Both the position numbers and the translations under genes were made by a program. The notes under the pieces were generated by a model. The model was given only the letters and a program-made list of their open reading frames with translations, had not been told where the DNA came from and did not search any database. 64,000 bases of DNA from JBFHRE01 sp036745195 (GTDB taxonomy: Bacteria > Actinomycetota > Acidimicrobiia > Spongiisociales > ZC4RG35), in the NCBI GenBank assembly GCA_036745195.1, contig DAIOGO010000002.1:1-64000 (forward strand), given 5' to 3'. Positions 50,497 to 57,778 of this stretch are shown here, piece after piece (position 1 is the first letter of the stretch; each line of letters begins with the position of its first letter).

Positions 50497-51335
50497 GGGG
50501 AAGTGGTCACGTTATCGGCGTGTTTCATGGGATCGGCTCCCATGCTGACATGGTGGGAAGGGTTAGCGCGAACCGGGATGACCACGACCCCCCCGATGTC
50601 GTCTGCGAGCACCCGCACCCTTGCCCCGTAGTGGGCGAAGATCGAGGACTCGGTCAGGACCGATCGAGCCGACCCGGTGGCGACGATATGACCTCCCGCC
50701 ACCAGCACCAACCGGTCGCAGAACTGAGCCGCCAGGGTCAGGTCGTGGATTGCGCTCACCACCGTCAACCCCTGGGTGCGGCGCAGTTCGTCGACCAGGG
50801 TCAGGACTTGCTGCGCATGCCCCACGTCGAGCGAGGCGGTCGGCTCATCGAGCAGGAGGAGCGGCGCCGCCTGGGCGAGAGCCCGCGCCAGCACGACCCG
50901 CTGCAACTCGCCGCCCGAAAGGGTGGCCACCATACGGCCGGCAAGGGCATCGACCTCCATGTTCTTCATGGCCGCCCAGGCCGCCGCCACATCGGATTCA
51001 CCATGCATCTGCAGGTAACGAAGGTGGGGGGCGCGCCCCAGCAGCACGTAGTCGATGACCCTCACCCCGGGCGGGATCTCCGGACGCTGCGGAACCAGGC
51101 CGACCATCCGGGCCCGATCCGAGCGGGAAAGACGGCGGCCGGCAGTCCCGTCGATCACGATCGATCCGGCGCAGGCGAGCAGGCCGGCGATGGATCGCAG
51201 GATGGTCGTCTTGCCCGCTCCATTGGGGCCGATGATCCCGACCCACTCTCCCGGTTCGACCGTCAGGTCGATCCCTTCGACCAGCGTCGATGTCCCGATC
51301 TCGACCTGGAGCCCGGTGACCGTCAGGGCACTCAT
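50493..51335 (-). CDS. btuD: Cobalamin ABC importer ATPase
   Basis: The 280-residue ATPase is of the BtuD/FecE type: Walker A GPNGAGKTT at 36-44, signature LSGGELQRVVLARAL and Walker B LLLLDEPTASLD. It is coupled by overlaps to btuC and cobO. The assignment to B12 rather than iron siderophore rests on the riboswitch and cobO. Confidence 0.9.
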   Translation of the reverse strand: MSALTVTGLQVEIGTSTLVEGIDLTVEPGEWVGIIGPNGAGKTTILRSIAGLLACAGSIVIDGTAGRRLSRSDRARMVGLVPQRPEIPPGVRVIDYVLLGRAPHLRYLQMHGESDVAAAWAAMKNMEVDALAGRMVATLSGGELQRVVLARALAQAAPLLLLDEPTASLDVGHAQQVLTLVDELRRTQGLTVVSAIHDLTLAAQFCDRLVLVAGGHIVATGSARSVLTESSIFAHYGARVRVLADDIGGVVVIPVRANPSHHVSMGADPMKHADNVTTSP

Positions 51336-52363
51336 TGGACCACCTGACGGCTGCGAAGGACCACGGCAAAGAACGGTGCGCCGAACATGGCCGTGACCAC
51401 CCCGATCGGCAATTCGGCCGGAGCGAGGGCGGTGCGAGCCACCACATCGGCCAGCACCAGAAAGGCGGCGCCACCGATCAATGCCAGCGGCAGCACCACC
51501 CGGTGGCCGACGCCAAACACCATCCTGATGGCATGGGGAACGATGATCCCCACGAAGCCGATCAGCCCGCTGACCGCCACCACCGCCGCAGTTCCCAGGG
51601 TGGCGGCGCCCACCACCACCAGGCGGACCCGGGCGACGTCGACGCCGAGAGCGGCAGCCTCACCATCGCCGACCGACATCACATCGAGGAGCCGCCGGTG
51701 GGACAGGATGACTACGGCGGCGATCACTACGTACGGCATGACCGCCAGCGTCTCCGCCCAGCCGGAGGTCGACAACCGGCCCAGGATCCATGAGTAGACC
51801 TGACGGATCGTCTCGTCGTTCCGTTGCTGGACGAAGGTCTGGGCGGCGGTCAAGAAGGACGCAACCGCCACCCCGGAGAGGATCAGCGTCGTGGCCGATC
51901 CTCCCCCCGAAACCCGACCGAGCAGATAGGTGAGGGTGACCGCCACCAGCGCTCCGGCAAAGGCCGCCACGGGGAGAAAGACAGTCGAGCCACCTCCCTG
52001 TACGACGGCGATAGTCGCCCCCAGCCCGGCACCGGCTGCCACGCCGAGCAGATACGGGTCGGCGAGCGGATTCCGGAAGACGCCCTGATAGGCCGCTCCG
52101 CACAAGGCGAGGGTCCCCCCCACCACCGCCCCGAGCACCACCCGCGGCAGCCTGACCAACCAGAGGATGTCGGACTGCCGGGTGGTCAACCCGGGGTCGA
52201 AGGACAGCCCCGGGAGCCGGTCGAGAGCCGACAGCACCACCTGGCGGATCTCGATACTCGATGGTCCCAGCACCGCCGCCAGTGAGAGGGCGCCGATCAG
52301 CAGGACGAGGGAACCGATCAGGGCTCCCCCTCCGAGTCTGGCCGGCGCCACTGCCGGGATCAC
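51332..52363 (-). CDS. btuC: Cobalamin ABC importer permease
   Basis: FecCD/BtuC-type permease with about ten TM helices in 343 residues. Characteristic segments are RLPRVVLGAVVGGTLALCGAAYQGVFRNPLADPY-like early loops and the LIGFVGIIVPHAIRM loop that meets the ATPase. The GTG start at 52363 overlaps the btuF stop; a longer frame upstream is the shadow of btuF. Confidence 0.92.
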   Translation of the reverse strand: MIPAVAPARLGGGALIGSLVLLIGALSLAAVLGPSSIEIRQVVLSALDRLPGLSFDPGLTTRQSDILWLVRLPRVVLGAVVGGTLALCGAAYQGVFRNPLADPYLLGVAAGAGLGATIAVVQGGGSTVFLPVAAFAGALVAVTLTYLLGRVSGGGSATTLILSGVAVASFLTAAQTFVQQRNDETIRQVYSWILGRLSTSGWAETLAVMPYVVIAAVVILSHRRLLDVMSVGDGEAAALGVDVARVRLVVVGAATLGTAAVVAVSGLIGFVGIIVPHAIRMVFGVGHRVVLPLALIGGAAFLVLADVVARTALAPAELPIGVVTAMFGAPFFAVVLRSRQVVQ

Positions 52364-53343
52364 GGTGTATCCACCGCCGCCGCCTTGGTCACCGCTTCGA
52401 CCACGACCGCCACGAACTCGACGATCCTGGGTCCCCAGCGGGACGACACGTCCGCATCCACCGCCACGATGTTGCCCTTGAGCACGGCCTGGAGATCCGC
52501 CCACCCGGGGCGGGCGGCGACGGTCTCGGCGGACTCTCCATAGGCTCCATCGGCCAGGAAGATGATGTCGGGATCCGACTCGATGACGTATTCGGCCGAG
52601 AGCTGCGGGTACCCGAAACTGTCGGCGGTGTCGACCGCATCGGCGATGTTGGTCAGACCGAGCATGGCATACACCTGGCCGATGAACGTGGCGGAACTGG
52701 CCGTATAGAGCGTTTTGTCGATCTCGTGGAAGAACGTGATCGGTTCGGCCAATCCGGGCATGGAAGCGATGAGGGCATCCACTTCCGACTGCATCGTGGC
52801 GACGAGTTCGGTTGCCTCGGCGAAATGACCGGTGGCGGATCCCACCGTTTCGATCTGGGCATACACGTCGTCCATCGACGATGCCGCCGGCAGGTGGAGA
52901 ACGGCGATGCCCAGACCCTCCAGCGCCCCAACCACCCCGTCGAGATCGTCGGAGACAACCACCAGGTCCGGGGCATAGCCGGCGATCGCCTCGATGTTGG
53001 GAGTGAATCCGGACAGGTCGGTGACCGGCGCCTCCGCCGGGTAATAGGAGAACTCGTCCACCGCCACCACCTGATCACCGGCTCCGACCGCAAAGAGCAT
53101 CTCGGTGCCGGTGGGAGAGAGAGACACGATGGCGGTTGGCTCGGCGGCGATTGTGACCTGACCGTTGGAGGCGGTGACGGTGACCGGGAACGGACCTTGG
53201 GCCATGGTGGTCTCGGTGACGGGGGCCGCAGTCGTGATCGGTACACCGGTGGTGGCAACGGGGTCCGTCGTCGAGGGCGAGGCTCCGCCGCAGGCGGCGA
53301 GCCCCACCAGCAACGGCCACACCAGGCGGGTTCGTCTGAACAT
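52360..53343 (-). CDS. btuF: Cobalamin-binding lipoprotein
   Basis: The 327-residue type III periplasmic-binding protein carries a lipobox ending at Cys18 (GLAAC), a Thr-rich linker, and two lobes with IVSLSPTGTEMLFAVGAGDQVVAVDEF at the start and a helical backbone in the middle. The ATG at 53343 is immediately after the terminator T-run, and its ribosome-binding site lies inside the terminator stem. Confidence 0.9.
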   Translation of the reverse strand: MFRRTRLVWPLLVGLAACGGASPSTTDPVATTGVPITTAAPVTETTMAQGPFPVTVTASNGQVTIAAEPTAIVSLSPTGTEMLFAVGAGDQVVAVDEFSYYPAEAPVTDLSGFTPNIEAIAGYAPDLVVVSDDLDGVVGALEGLGIAVLHLPAASSMDDVYAQIETVGSATGHFAEATELVATMQSEVDALIASMPGLAEPITFFHEIDKTLYTASSATFIGQVYAMLGLTNIADAVDTADSFGYPQLSAEYVIESDPDIIFLADGAYGESAETVAARPGWADLQAVLKGNIVAVDADVSSRWGPRIVEFVAVVVEAVTKAAAVDTP

Positions 53344-53344
53344 G

Positions 53345-53371
53345 AAAAAACATCCTCCGGCTTGGAGGATG
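53345..53371 (-). terminator. Riboswitch-controlled intrinsic terminator
   Basis: On the minus strand: CATCCTCC, a 5-nt loop, GGAGGATG, then six T, ending 1 nt before the btuF ATG. The 3' arm contains GGAGG, the only plausible Shine-Dalgarno of btuF. Confidence 0.85.
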
Positions 53372-53574
53372 AAGGTGCTGTCGGCTGGTTCCCTGTAGCC
53401 GACGAACTCGACCTTCACCCGAGGTTCGTTCGTCGTCGTTCCCCAGGCGACCTGGCTCGCCGATGCCGGCCGTGGGGTCGGTCAAGGGCTCACAGTTGCG
53501 GGACAGCGCCGGATTGATGACCGGACTTCGCTGGTGAACGACCCTCCCCTTTTTCGGGGAGGATCATTCACTGT
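53372..53574 (-). ncRNA. Cobalamin riboswitch (adenosylcobalamin type)
   Basis: The aptamer core on the minus strand includes AAGTCCGGT, AATCCGGCGCTGTCCCGC and AACTGTGAGCC, followed by GAGCCAGG and GCCTGGGGAACGAC, the recognisable B12-element boxes. It is preceded by a 5' hairpin (CCTCCCC/GGGGAGG within 53533-53571). Downstream, GTCGGCT/AGCCGAC and TGAAGGT/ACCTTCA form an alternative helix that runs into the terminator arm. It governs btuF-btuC-btuD-cobO. The boundaries are approximate. Confidence 0.88.
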
Positions 53575-53580
53575 AGCGAC

Positions 53581-53586
53581 ATCGTA
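53581..53586 (-). promoter_or_regulatory. -10 element of the btu operon
   Basis: TACGAT, just upstream of the predicted riboswitch 5' end. Confidence 0.5.
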
Positions 53587-53610
53587 CCGGGCGCCGGCGA
53601 GCCTTCTCCG

Positions 53611-54717
53611 TCAGCCTCCAGAGGCGCGGAGGGTGGCGGTCAGTTCCAGCGCCTCACCGCCGCGGATCACGGAGAGGACCACCACGTCGCCGGCCTCGCG
53701 ATCACGAATCCGAGCGGCCAGGTCGACGATGCCGGTGACCGGGACTGCATCGACTGCCGTCACGAGGTCACCGACCTCGAGACCGGCCGCTTCGGCGGCG
53801 GATCCTGGCGTGATCTCGATCATCACTGCTCCGGCCGGGGACCCGGCGGCTGCATTCTCGCCCCTGACCCCGAGGAACCCGGGCACGAACTCCTCCCCCG
53901 ACCGCAGGGCTTCGGCTACCCGGTAGGCCCGATCGATCGGCACGGCGAAGCCGACACCGTCAGAGGCACCCGACTCGGTGAAGATCGAGACGTTGATCCC
54001 GATCACCCGCCCCTCGCGATCGGCCAGCGGACCCCCCGAGTTGCCTGGGTTGATGGCGGCATCGGTCTGGAGCATCGAACGGGAGTTCTCACCGGCGAAA
54101 TCGGTCAGCGTGCGGTCCACCGCACTGACGATGCCCGACGTCACCGTCGAATCGAGGCCCCACGGGCTGCCGAGGGCGATCGCCAGCTGGCCGACTCTGG
54201 GCTTCTCGTCCAAGGCCAGCGGCGCCGCCGTGAGCCCCGACTCCTCGATCTGGACCACGGCAATGTCGGTCACGGCGTCGGCCCCGACTACCGTCCCGGT
54301 GACCACCCGGCCGTCGAAGAGGCGCACATCGACCGTTGTGATTCCTTCCACCACATGAGCGGCGGTCAGGATCCATCCGGCCGAGTCATAGATCACACCC
54401 GAGCCGACCCCACCGCCGGTATCGATCTGGACGATCGAGGGCAGCAATGCCTCGGCCACATCGGCCACCGGTTCCCCGGAATCGGGGGCGACGAGGGTCG
54501 GGGCGGGAGAGTCCGGCGAAGTAGGCTCCGCCGACACCTCGATCTGCGCCACGGTGGTGGCGGGGGCGGCCGGCTCCTCGGTGTCGGTGAATAGGTAACC
54601 GATGCCGACGCCGGACCCGAACAGCGCCAGCACCGTCAGCAGGGTCGCCAGCCGCCGCCGAACCGGGCCGGCTGGATTCTCATGGATGGTGGTGGTGGGG
54701 TCTGTCACGGTCGTCAT
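53611..54717 (-). CDS. HtrA/DegP-like serine protease with PDZ domain
   Basis: The 368-residue membrane-anchored protease has a cytoplasmic N-terminus, TM helix at about 23-44, a Thr/Pro linker and a trypsin-like domain with His121 (TAAHVV), Asp151 (TDIAVV) and Ser227 (GNSGGPL). A single PDZ domain follows (about 275-365). It is likely an envelope quality-control protease. AGGAG lies 6 nt before the ATG at 54717. Confidence 0.93.
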   Translation of the reverse strand: MTTVTDPTTTIHENPAGPVRRRLATLLTVLALFGSGVGIGYLFTDTEEPAAPATTVAQIEVSAEPTSPDSPAPTLVAPDSGEPVADVAEALLPSIVQIDTGGGVGSGVIYDSAGWILTAAHVVEGITTVDVRLFDGRVVTGTVVGADAVTDIAVVQIEESGLTAAPLALDEKPRVGQLAIALGSPWGLDSTVTSGIVSAVDRTLTDFAGENSRSMLQTDAAINPGNSGGPLADREGRVIGINVSIFTESGASDGVGFAVPIDRAYRVAEALRSGEEFVPGFLGVRGENAAAGSPAGAVMIEITPGSAAEAAGLEVGDLVTAVDAVPVTGIVDLAARIRDREAGDVVVLSVIRGGEALELTATLRASGG

Positions 54718-54795
54718 ACTGGTCTCCTGCCGGTCCTACACGAAGTCTCGGAGCCAGAGCATCGCCCAACCCCGGTAAAACCTCCGTAAACCGCC

Positions 54796-54977
54796 ATGCG
54801 CCATGCGTCATGCGCCATGCGCCATGCGCCATGCGTCTTGCGCAATGCGCCATGCGTCGTGCGTCATGCGTCATGCGCCGTGCGTCATGCGCCGTGCGTC
54901 TTGCGCCGTGCGTCTTGCGCAATGCGTCTTGCGCCGTGCGCCATCGGCCATCAGCCATCGGGCATCAGCCATCAGGC
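54796..54977. repeat. Period-7 degenerate repeat, locus E1
   Basis: Twenty-six consecutive heptamers with no insertion or deletion: 21 of the [AGT]TGCG[CT][CA] family, then five ATC[AG]G[CG]C units. Translation in any frame gives a 7-residue periodic peptide of low plausibility. Confidence 0.9.
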
Positions 54978-55020
54978 GCTGAGGCCGGCCCGGGAGCGCC
55001 GGGATCAGACCTTCACCTCC

Positions 55021-55125
55021 GAACCTTCAACTTTCAACCTTCGTTCCGCGTGCATCCTTCACGTTCCTCGTTCATGGCTGATAGCCGATAGCCGATAGCT
55101 GATAGCTGACTGCTGATCGCCGATC
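55021..55125. repeat. Period-7 degenerate repeat, locus E2
   Basis: Fifteen heptamers in constant phase, moving from a CAACCTT family through divergent units to GCCGATA/GCTGATA. The block ends 4 nt before the stop codon of the histidine kinase. Confidence 0.85.
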
Positions 55126-55129
55126 GCCA

Positions 55130-56275
55130 CTAGATCCCGGCCAGCCGGATCGGGACCGGGGCGAGATGTGGCTCATGGTCGATGGGTGGCAGGAACACCA
55201 CCACCACCGAACCCCCGCCCACCCGGGGCACCATCATCAAGTGCCCGCCGTGGCTCTCGGCCACCCGCCGGGCGATGGCAAGACCAAGCCCGTGGCTGGA
55301 ACGGAGCAGATCGGGGTCGAACCCGGGACCACGATCCGCCACCGCTGCGTAGAACCACTCGCCTTCGGTTCCGGTGGCCAGCTTGATGGCTCCACCGCCG
55401 GCGTTGATGGCGTTCTCCATGAGATTGCTCACCGCCCGCGCCACACCGATCTCGTTGCCTCTGACGAGCAGTGGTGGGCCGGGTTCGAAGTCGACCGGGA
55501 TCCTGGCCCTGGCCTCCACGGCCAGTTCCCCCACGATCTCGACGAGGTCCAGCTCGCTCGCCTCGGCCGCCCCGGCTTCGAAACGGGCTGCCACCAGCAA
55601 CGCATCGACCATCTCCGACATCCGCTCCCCGGCCCTGGCGACCACCTCGGCGGTGCGCCGCCATTCGTCCAGGTCGGTGTCTGGATCCGCCAGCGTCACC
55701 TCGAGGTTGGATCGCATCACCGCCAGCGGGGTGCGCAGATCGTGTGAAGTCTGCGCCAGGAACATCCGTTGCTGTCCGAATGCCCGCTCCAACCGGTCGA
55801 GCATCCCGTTGAAGGTGGCGGCCAGCTGCCCGAGTTCGCTGTCGGGATCGGCGACGTCGATTCGCCGGCCCAGATCCCGGGCCTGGATCTCGCGGGCGAC
55901 CCGGGTCATCTCACCGATCGGGCGCAACACCCTTCCGGCCGACAGCCAGCCCATGGCGAGGCTGATGACAAACAGAACCGCCAGAACCACCAGGGTGGTC
56001 AGGGTCACCCGATTGAGAACCAGCTGGCGATAGATGGCTTCGACCGATTGCACCTGCTCGGGTGTCACCTGTCGGGGAAACACGAAGACCTGGTCGCCGA
56101 TCCGGATGGCGGCGCCCTCGACCCTGAGCCGCGTCATCGTCTCGGCCTGGAGATACCGGCGGAGAACCAGGTAGATCGCCCCCAGTGCCAGCGCCCCGGT
56201 GCCAAACACCACCGCCGAAGACATCAATGCCAATCGAAAACGGACCGATCGAAACAGCGTCCTGAAGGCCATCAT
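55130..56275 (-). CDS. Two-component sensor histidine kinase
   Basis: The 381-residue membrane kinase has TM helices at about 15-37 and 92-112 around a short extracytoplasmic sensor, a HAMP domain (about 113-165), HisKA with the phospho-acceptor His178 (TSHDLRTPLAV) and an HATPase domain with NLMENAINAG and DRGPGFD. It is encoded 22 nt after its response regulator on the same strand. The signal sensed is unknown; the neighbouring htrA suggests envelope stress, as inference. Confidence 0.92.
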   Translation of the reverse strand: MMAFRTLFRSVRFRLALMSSAVVFGTGALALGAIYLVLRRYLQAETMTRLRVEGAAIRIGDQVFVFPRQVTPEQVQSVEAIYRQLVLNRVTLTTLVVLAVLFVISLAMGWLSAGRVLRPIGEMTRVAREIQARDLGRRIDVADPDSELGQLAATFNGMLDRLERAFGQQRMFLAQTSHDLRTPLAVMRSNLEVTLADPDTDLDEWRRTAEVVARAGERMSEMVDALLVAARFEAGAAEASELDLVEIVGELAVEARARIPVDFEPGPPLLVRGNEIGVARAVSNLMENAINAGGGAIKLATGTEGEWFYAAVADRGPGFDPDLLRSSHGLGLAIARRVAESHGGHLMMVPRVGGGSVVVVFLPPIDHEPHLAPVPIRLAGI

Positions 56276-56297
56276 CGGGGACGGTAGGCGAATCCGG

Positions 56298-56990
56298 CTA
56301 AGCCGGCGGTAAACCCGAGCGGATCACGTAACCCCGATTCGGGATCGTGTGGATGACGGGAGGGGCGCCCAGCTTCTTGCGCAGGTTCGACATGGTGACC
56401 CTGACCGTGTTGGTGAACGGGTCGGCCATCTCATCCCAGCAGTGCTCGAGAAGCGCCTCCTGGCTGAGGACCCGATCGGCATTTCGCATGAGGTACTCGA
56501 GCACCGCGAACTCCTTGGCCGTCAGCTCGAGCGACCGGCCTTCCCGGGAGGCCTTGAAACGCCCGGGATCGAGGACGATCCCGGCCACCTCGATCACGGG
56601 AGCGGCGTCGTCGGCCTCCCGCCGGAGGAGCGCCCGCACCCTGGCTTCCAGTTCGGCGAAGGCGAACGGTTTGACGAGGTAGTCGTCGGCCCCGGCGTCG
56701 AGACCCGCCACCCGATCGCCCACGCTGTCGCGGGCGGTGAGCATGAGGACCCGCGGCCGCACGCCTCCAAAGGGTCGGAGATCACCGCCGGTCACACGCT
56801 TGCACAGGTCGAGACCGGTTCCGTCCGGCAGCCCCCAGTCGAGGATGAGCAGGTCGTAGGCGGCTGACATGATCTTCTGTTCCGCCTCGACCACCGCCGA
56901 TGCCGAATCCAGCCCATGACCCTGCCGGCGGAGCCCCTTCACCAGCGCCGCCGCCAAATCGACCTCGTCTTCGACCACCAGGATTCGCAC
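56298..56990 (-). CDS. OmpR-family response regulator
   Basis: The 230-residue protein has a receiver domain (1-115) with the acidic pair in VVEDE and the phospho-acceptor Asp51 (LLILDWGLPDG), followed by a winged-helix DNA-binding domain ending in MSNLRKKLG and IPNRGYVI. The GTG at 56990 begins exactly at the first strand (RILVVEDE). It is partnered with the downstream histidine kinase. Confidence 0.93.
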   Translation of the reverse strand: MRILVVEDEVDLAAALVKGLRRQGHGLDSASAVVEAEQKIMSAAYDLLILDWGLPDGTGLDLCKRVTGGDLRPFGGVRPRVLMLTARDSVGDRVAGLDAGADDYLVKPFAFAELEARVRALLRREADDAAPVIEVAGIVLDPGRFKASREGRSLELTAKEFAVLEYLMRNADRVLSQEALLEHCWDEMADPFTNTVRVTMSNLRKKLGAPPVIHTIPNRGYVIRSGLPPA

Positions 56991-57044
56991 CGGAGCATGT
57001 TGGCCGCCGCGTCGCCCCCGGCGCAACCTCGGATTGCGGCGATC

Positions 57045-57050
57045 TATCGT
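57045..57050 (+). promoter_or_regulatory. -10 element, leaderless beta-phosphoglucomutase promoter
   Basis: TATCGT, 8 nt before the ATG at 57059. Confidence 0.55.
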
Positions 57051-57058
57051 CGCGTTCC

Positions 57059-57778
57059 ATGCCGTGGCGGCCGCTGGCCTTCCTGTTCGATCTCGACGGG
57101 GTGCTCACCCCGACTGCGGTCGTCCACCGCTCCGCCTGGGCCGAAACCTTCAACCGCTTCCTGCAACGCCGGCAGCTCGGGCCGCCCTTCACCGACGGCG
57201 ACTACTTCGAACACGTCGACGGCAAACCACGGTTCGACGGGGTTCGCCAGTTCCTGGCCTCACGCGGGCTCCACCTCCCAGAGGGCTCTGCCGACGATCC
57301 ACCGGGTTTCGACACGGTCCAGGCACTCGGGAATCTCAAGAACGAGTTGTTTCGAACGGTGCTGTCCCGGGATGGACTCGAACCCTATGTCGGTTCGGTC
57401 AGGCTGCTCGGCCTCCTCGACGAGCGAGACATCCCGTGGGCGGTCGTCTCTTCCAGCGCCAACGCCCGGGACGTGCTGGAGGCGGCCGGTCTGGGCGATC
57501 GGACGGCCGTGGTGATCGACGGTCGGGTGGCGGCAACCGAACACCTGGCAGGCAAGCCCGATCCCGAGACCTTCCTCCTCGCCGCCCGGTTGTTGGGAGT
57601 GGAGCCGGAGGACTGTGTCGTCGTGGAGGATGCCCTGGTAGGTGTGATCGCCGGCAAGGCCGGTGGTTTTGGCAGGGTGATCGGGGTGGCGCGAGAAGAC
57701 GACGCCGGGGCATTGGAAGAGGCCGGCGCCGACCGGGTCGTGACCGATCTGGCCGAATTGATCGAGGACCTCGAATGA
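57059..57778 (+). CDS. HAD-family beta-phosphoglucomutase-like protein
   Basis: The 239-residue HAD phosphatase/mutase has the catalytic aspartates Asp11 and Asp13 (FLFDLDGVLT), the second motif SSSANARDVLEAAG, the lysine in GKPDPETF and VVEDALVGV. Coupling by ATGA to a GH65 phosphorylase gene indicates that it converts beta-glucose 1-phosphate, released by phosphorolysis, into glucose 6-phosphate. Confidence 0.88.
   Translation: MPWRPLAFLFDLDGVLTPTAVVHRSAWAETFNRFLQRRQLGPPFTDGDYFEHVDGKPRFDGVRQFLASRGLHLPEGSADDPPGFDTVQALGNLKNELFRTVLSRDGLEPYVGSVRLLGLLDERDIPWAVVSSSANARDVLEAAGLGDRTAVVIDGRVAATEHLAGKPDPETFLLAARLLGVEPEDCVVVEDALVGVIAGKAGGFGRVIGVAREDDAGALEEAGADRVVTDLAELIEDLE

Noticed and set aside
54796..55098. 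Open frames translating to repeating MRHASCA/VRHAPCV-like peptides (also at 15780, 28506, 47423)
   Set aside because: They are the unavoidable translation of period-7 DNA that contains no stop; there is no ribosome site, no wobble-base bias and no plausible fold.
54796..55125. CRISPR array or large direct repeats
   Set aside because: The unit is 7 nt and degenerate, with no 20-40 nt repeat-spacer alternation and no cas genes.
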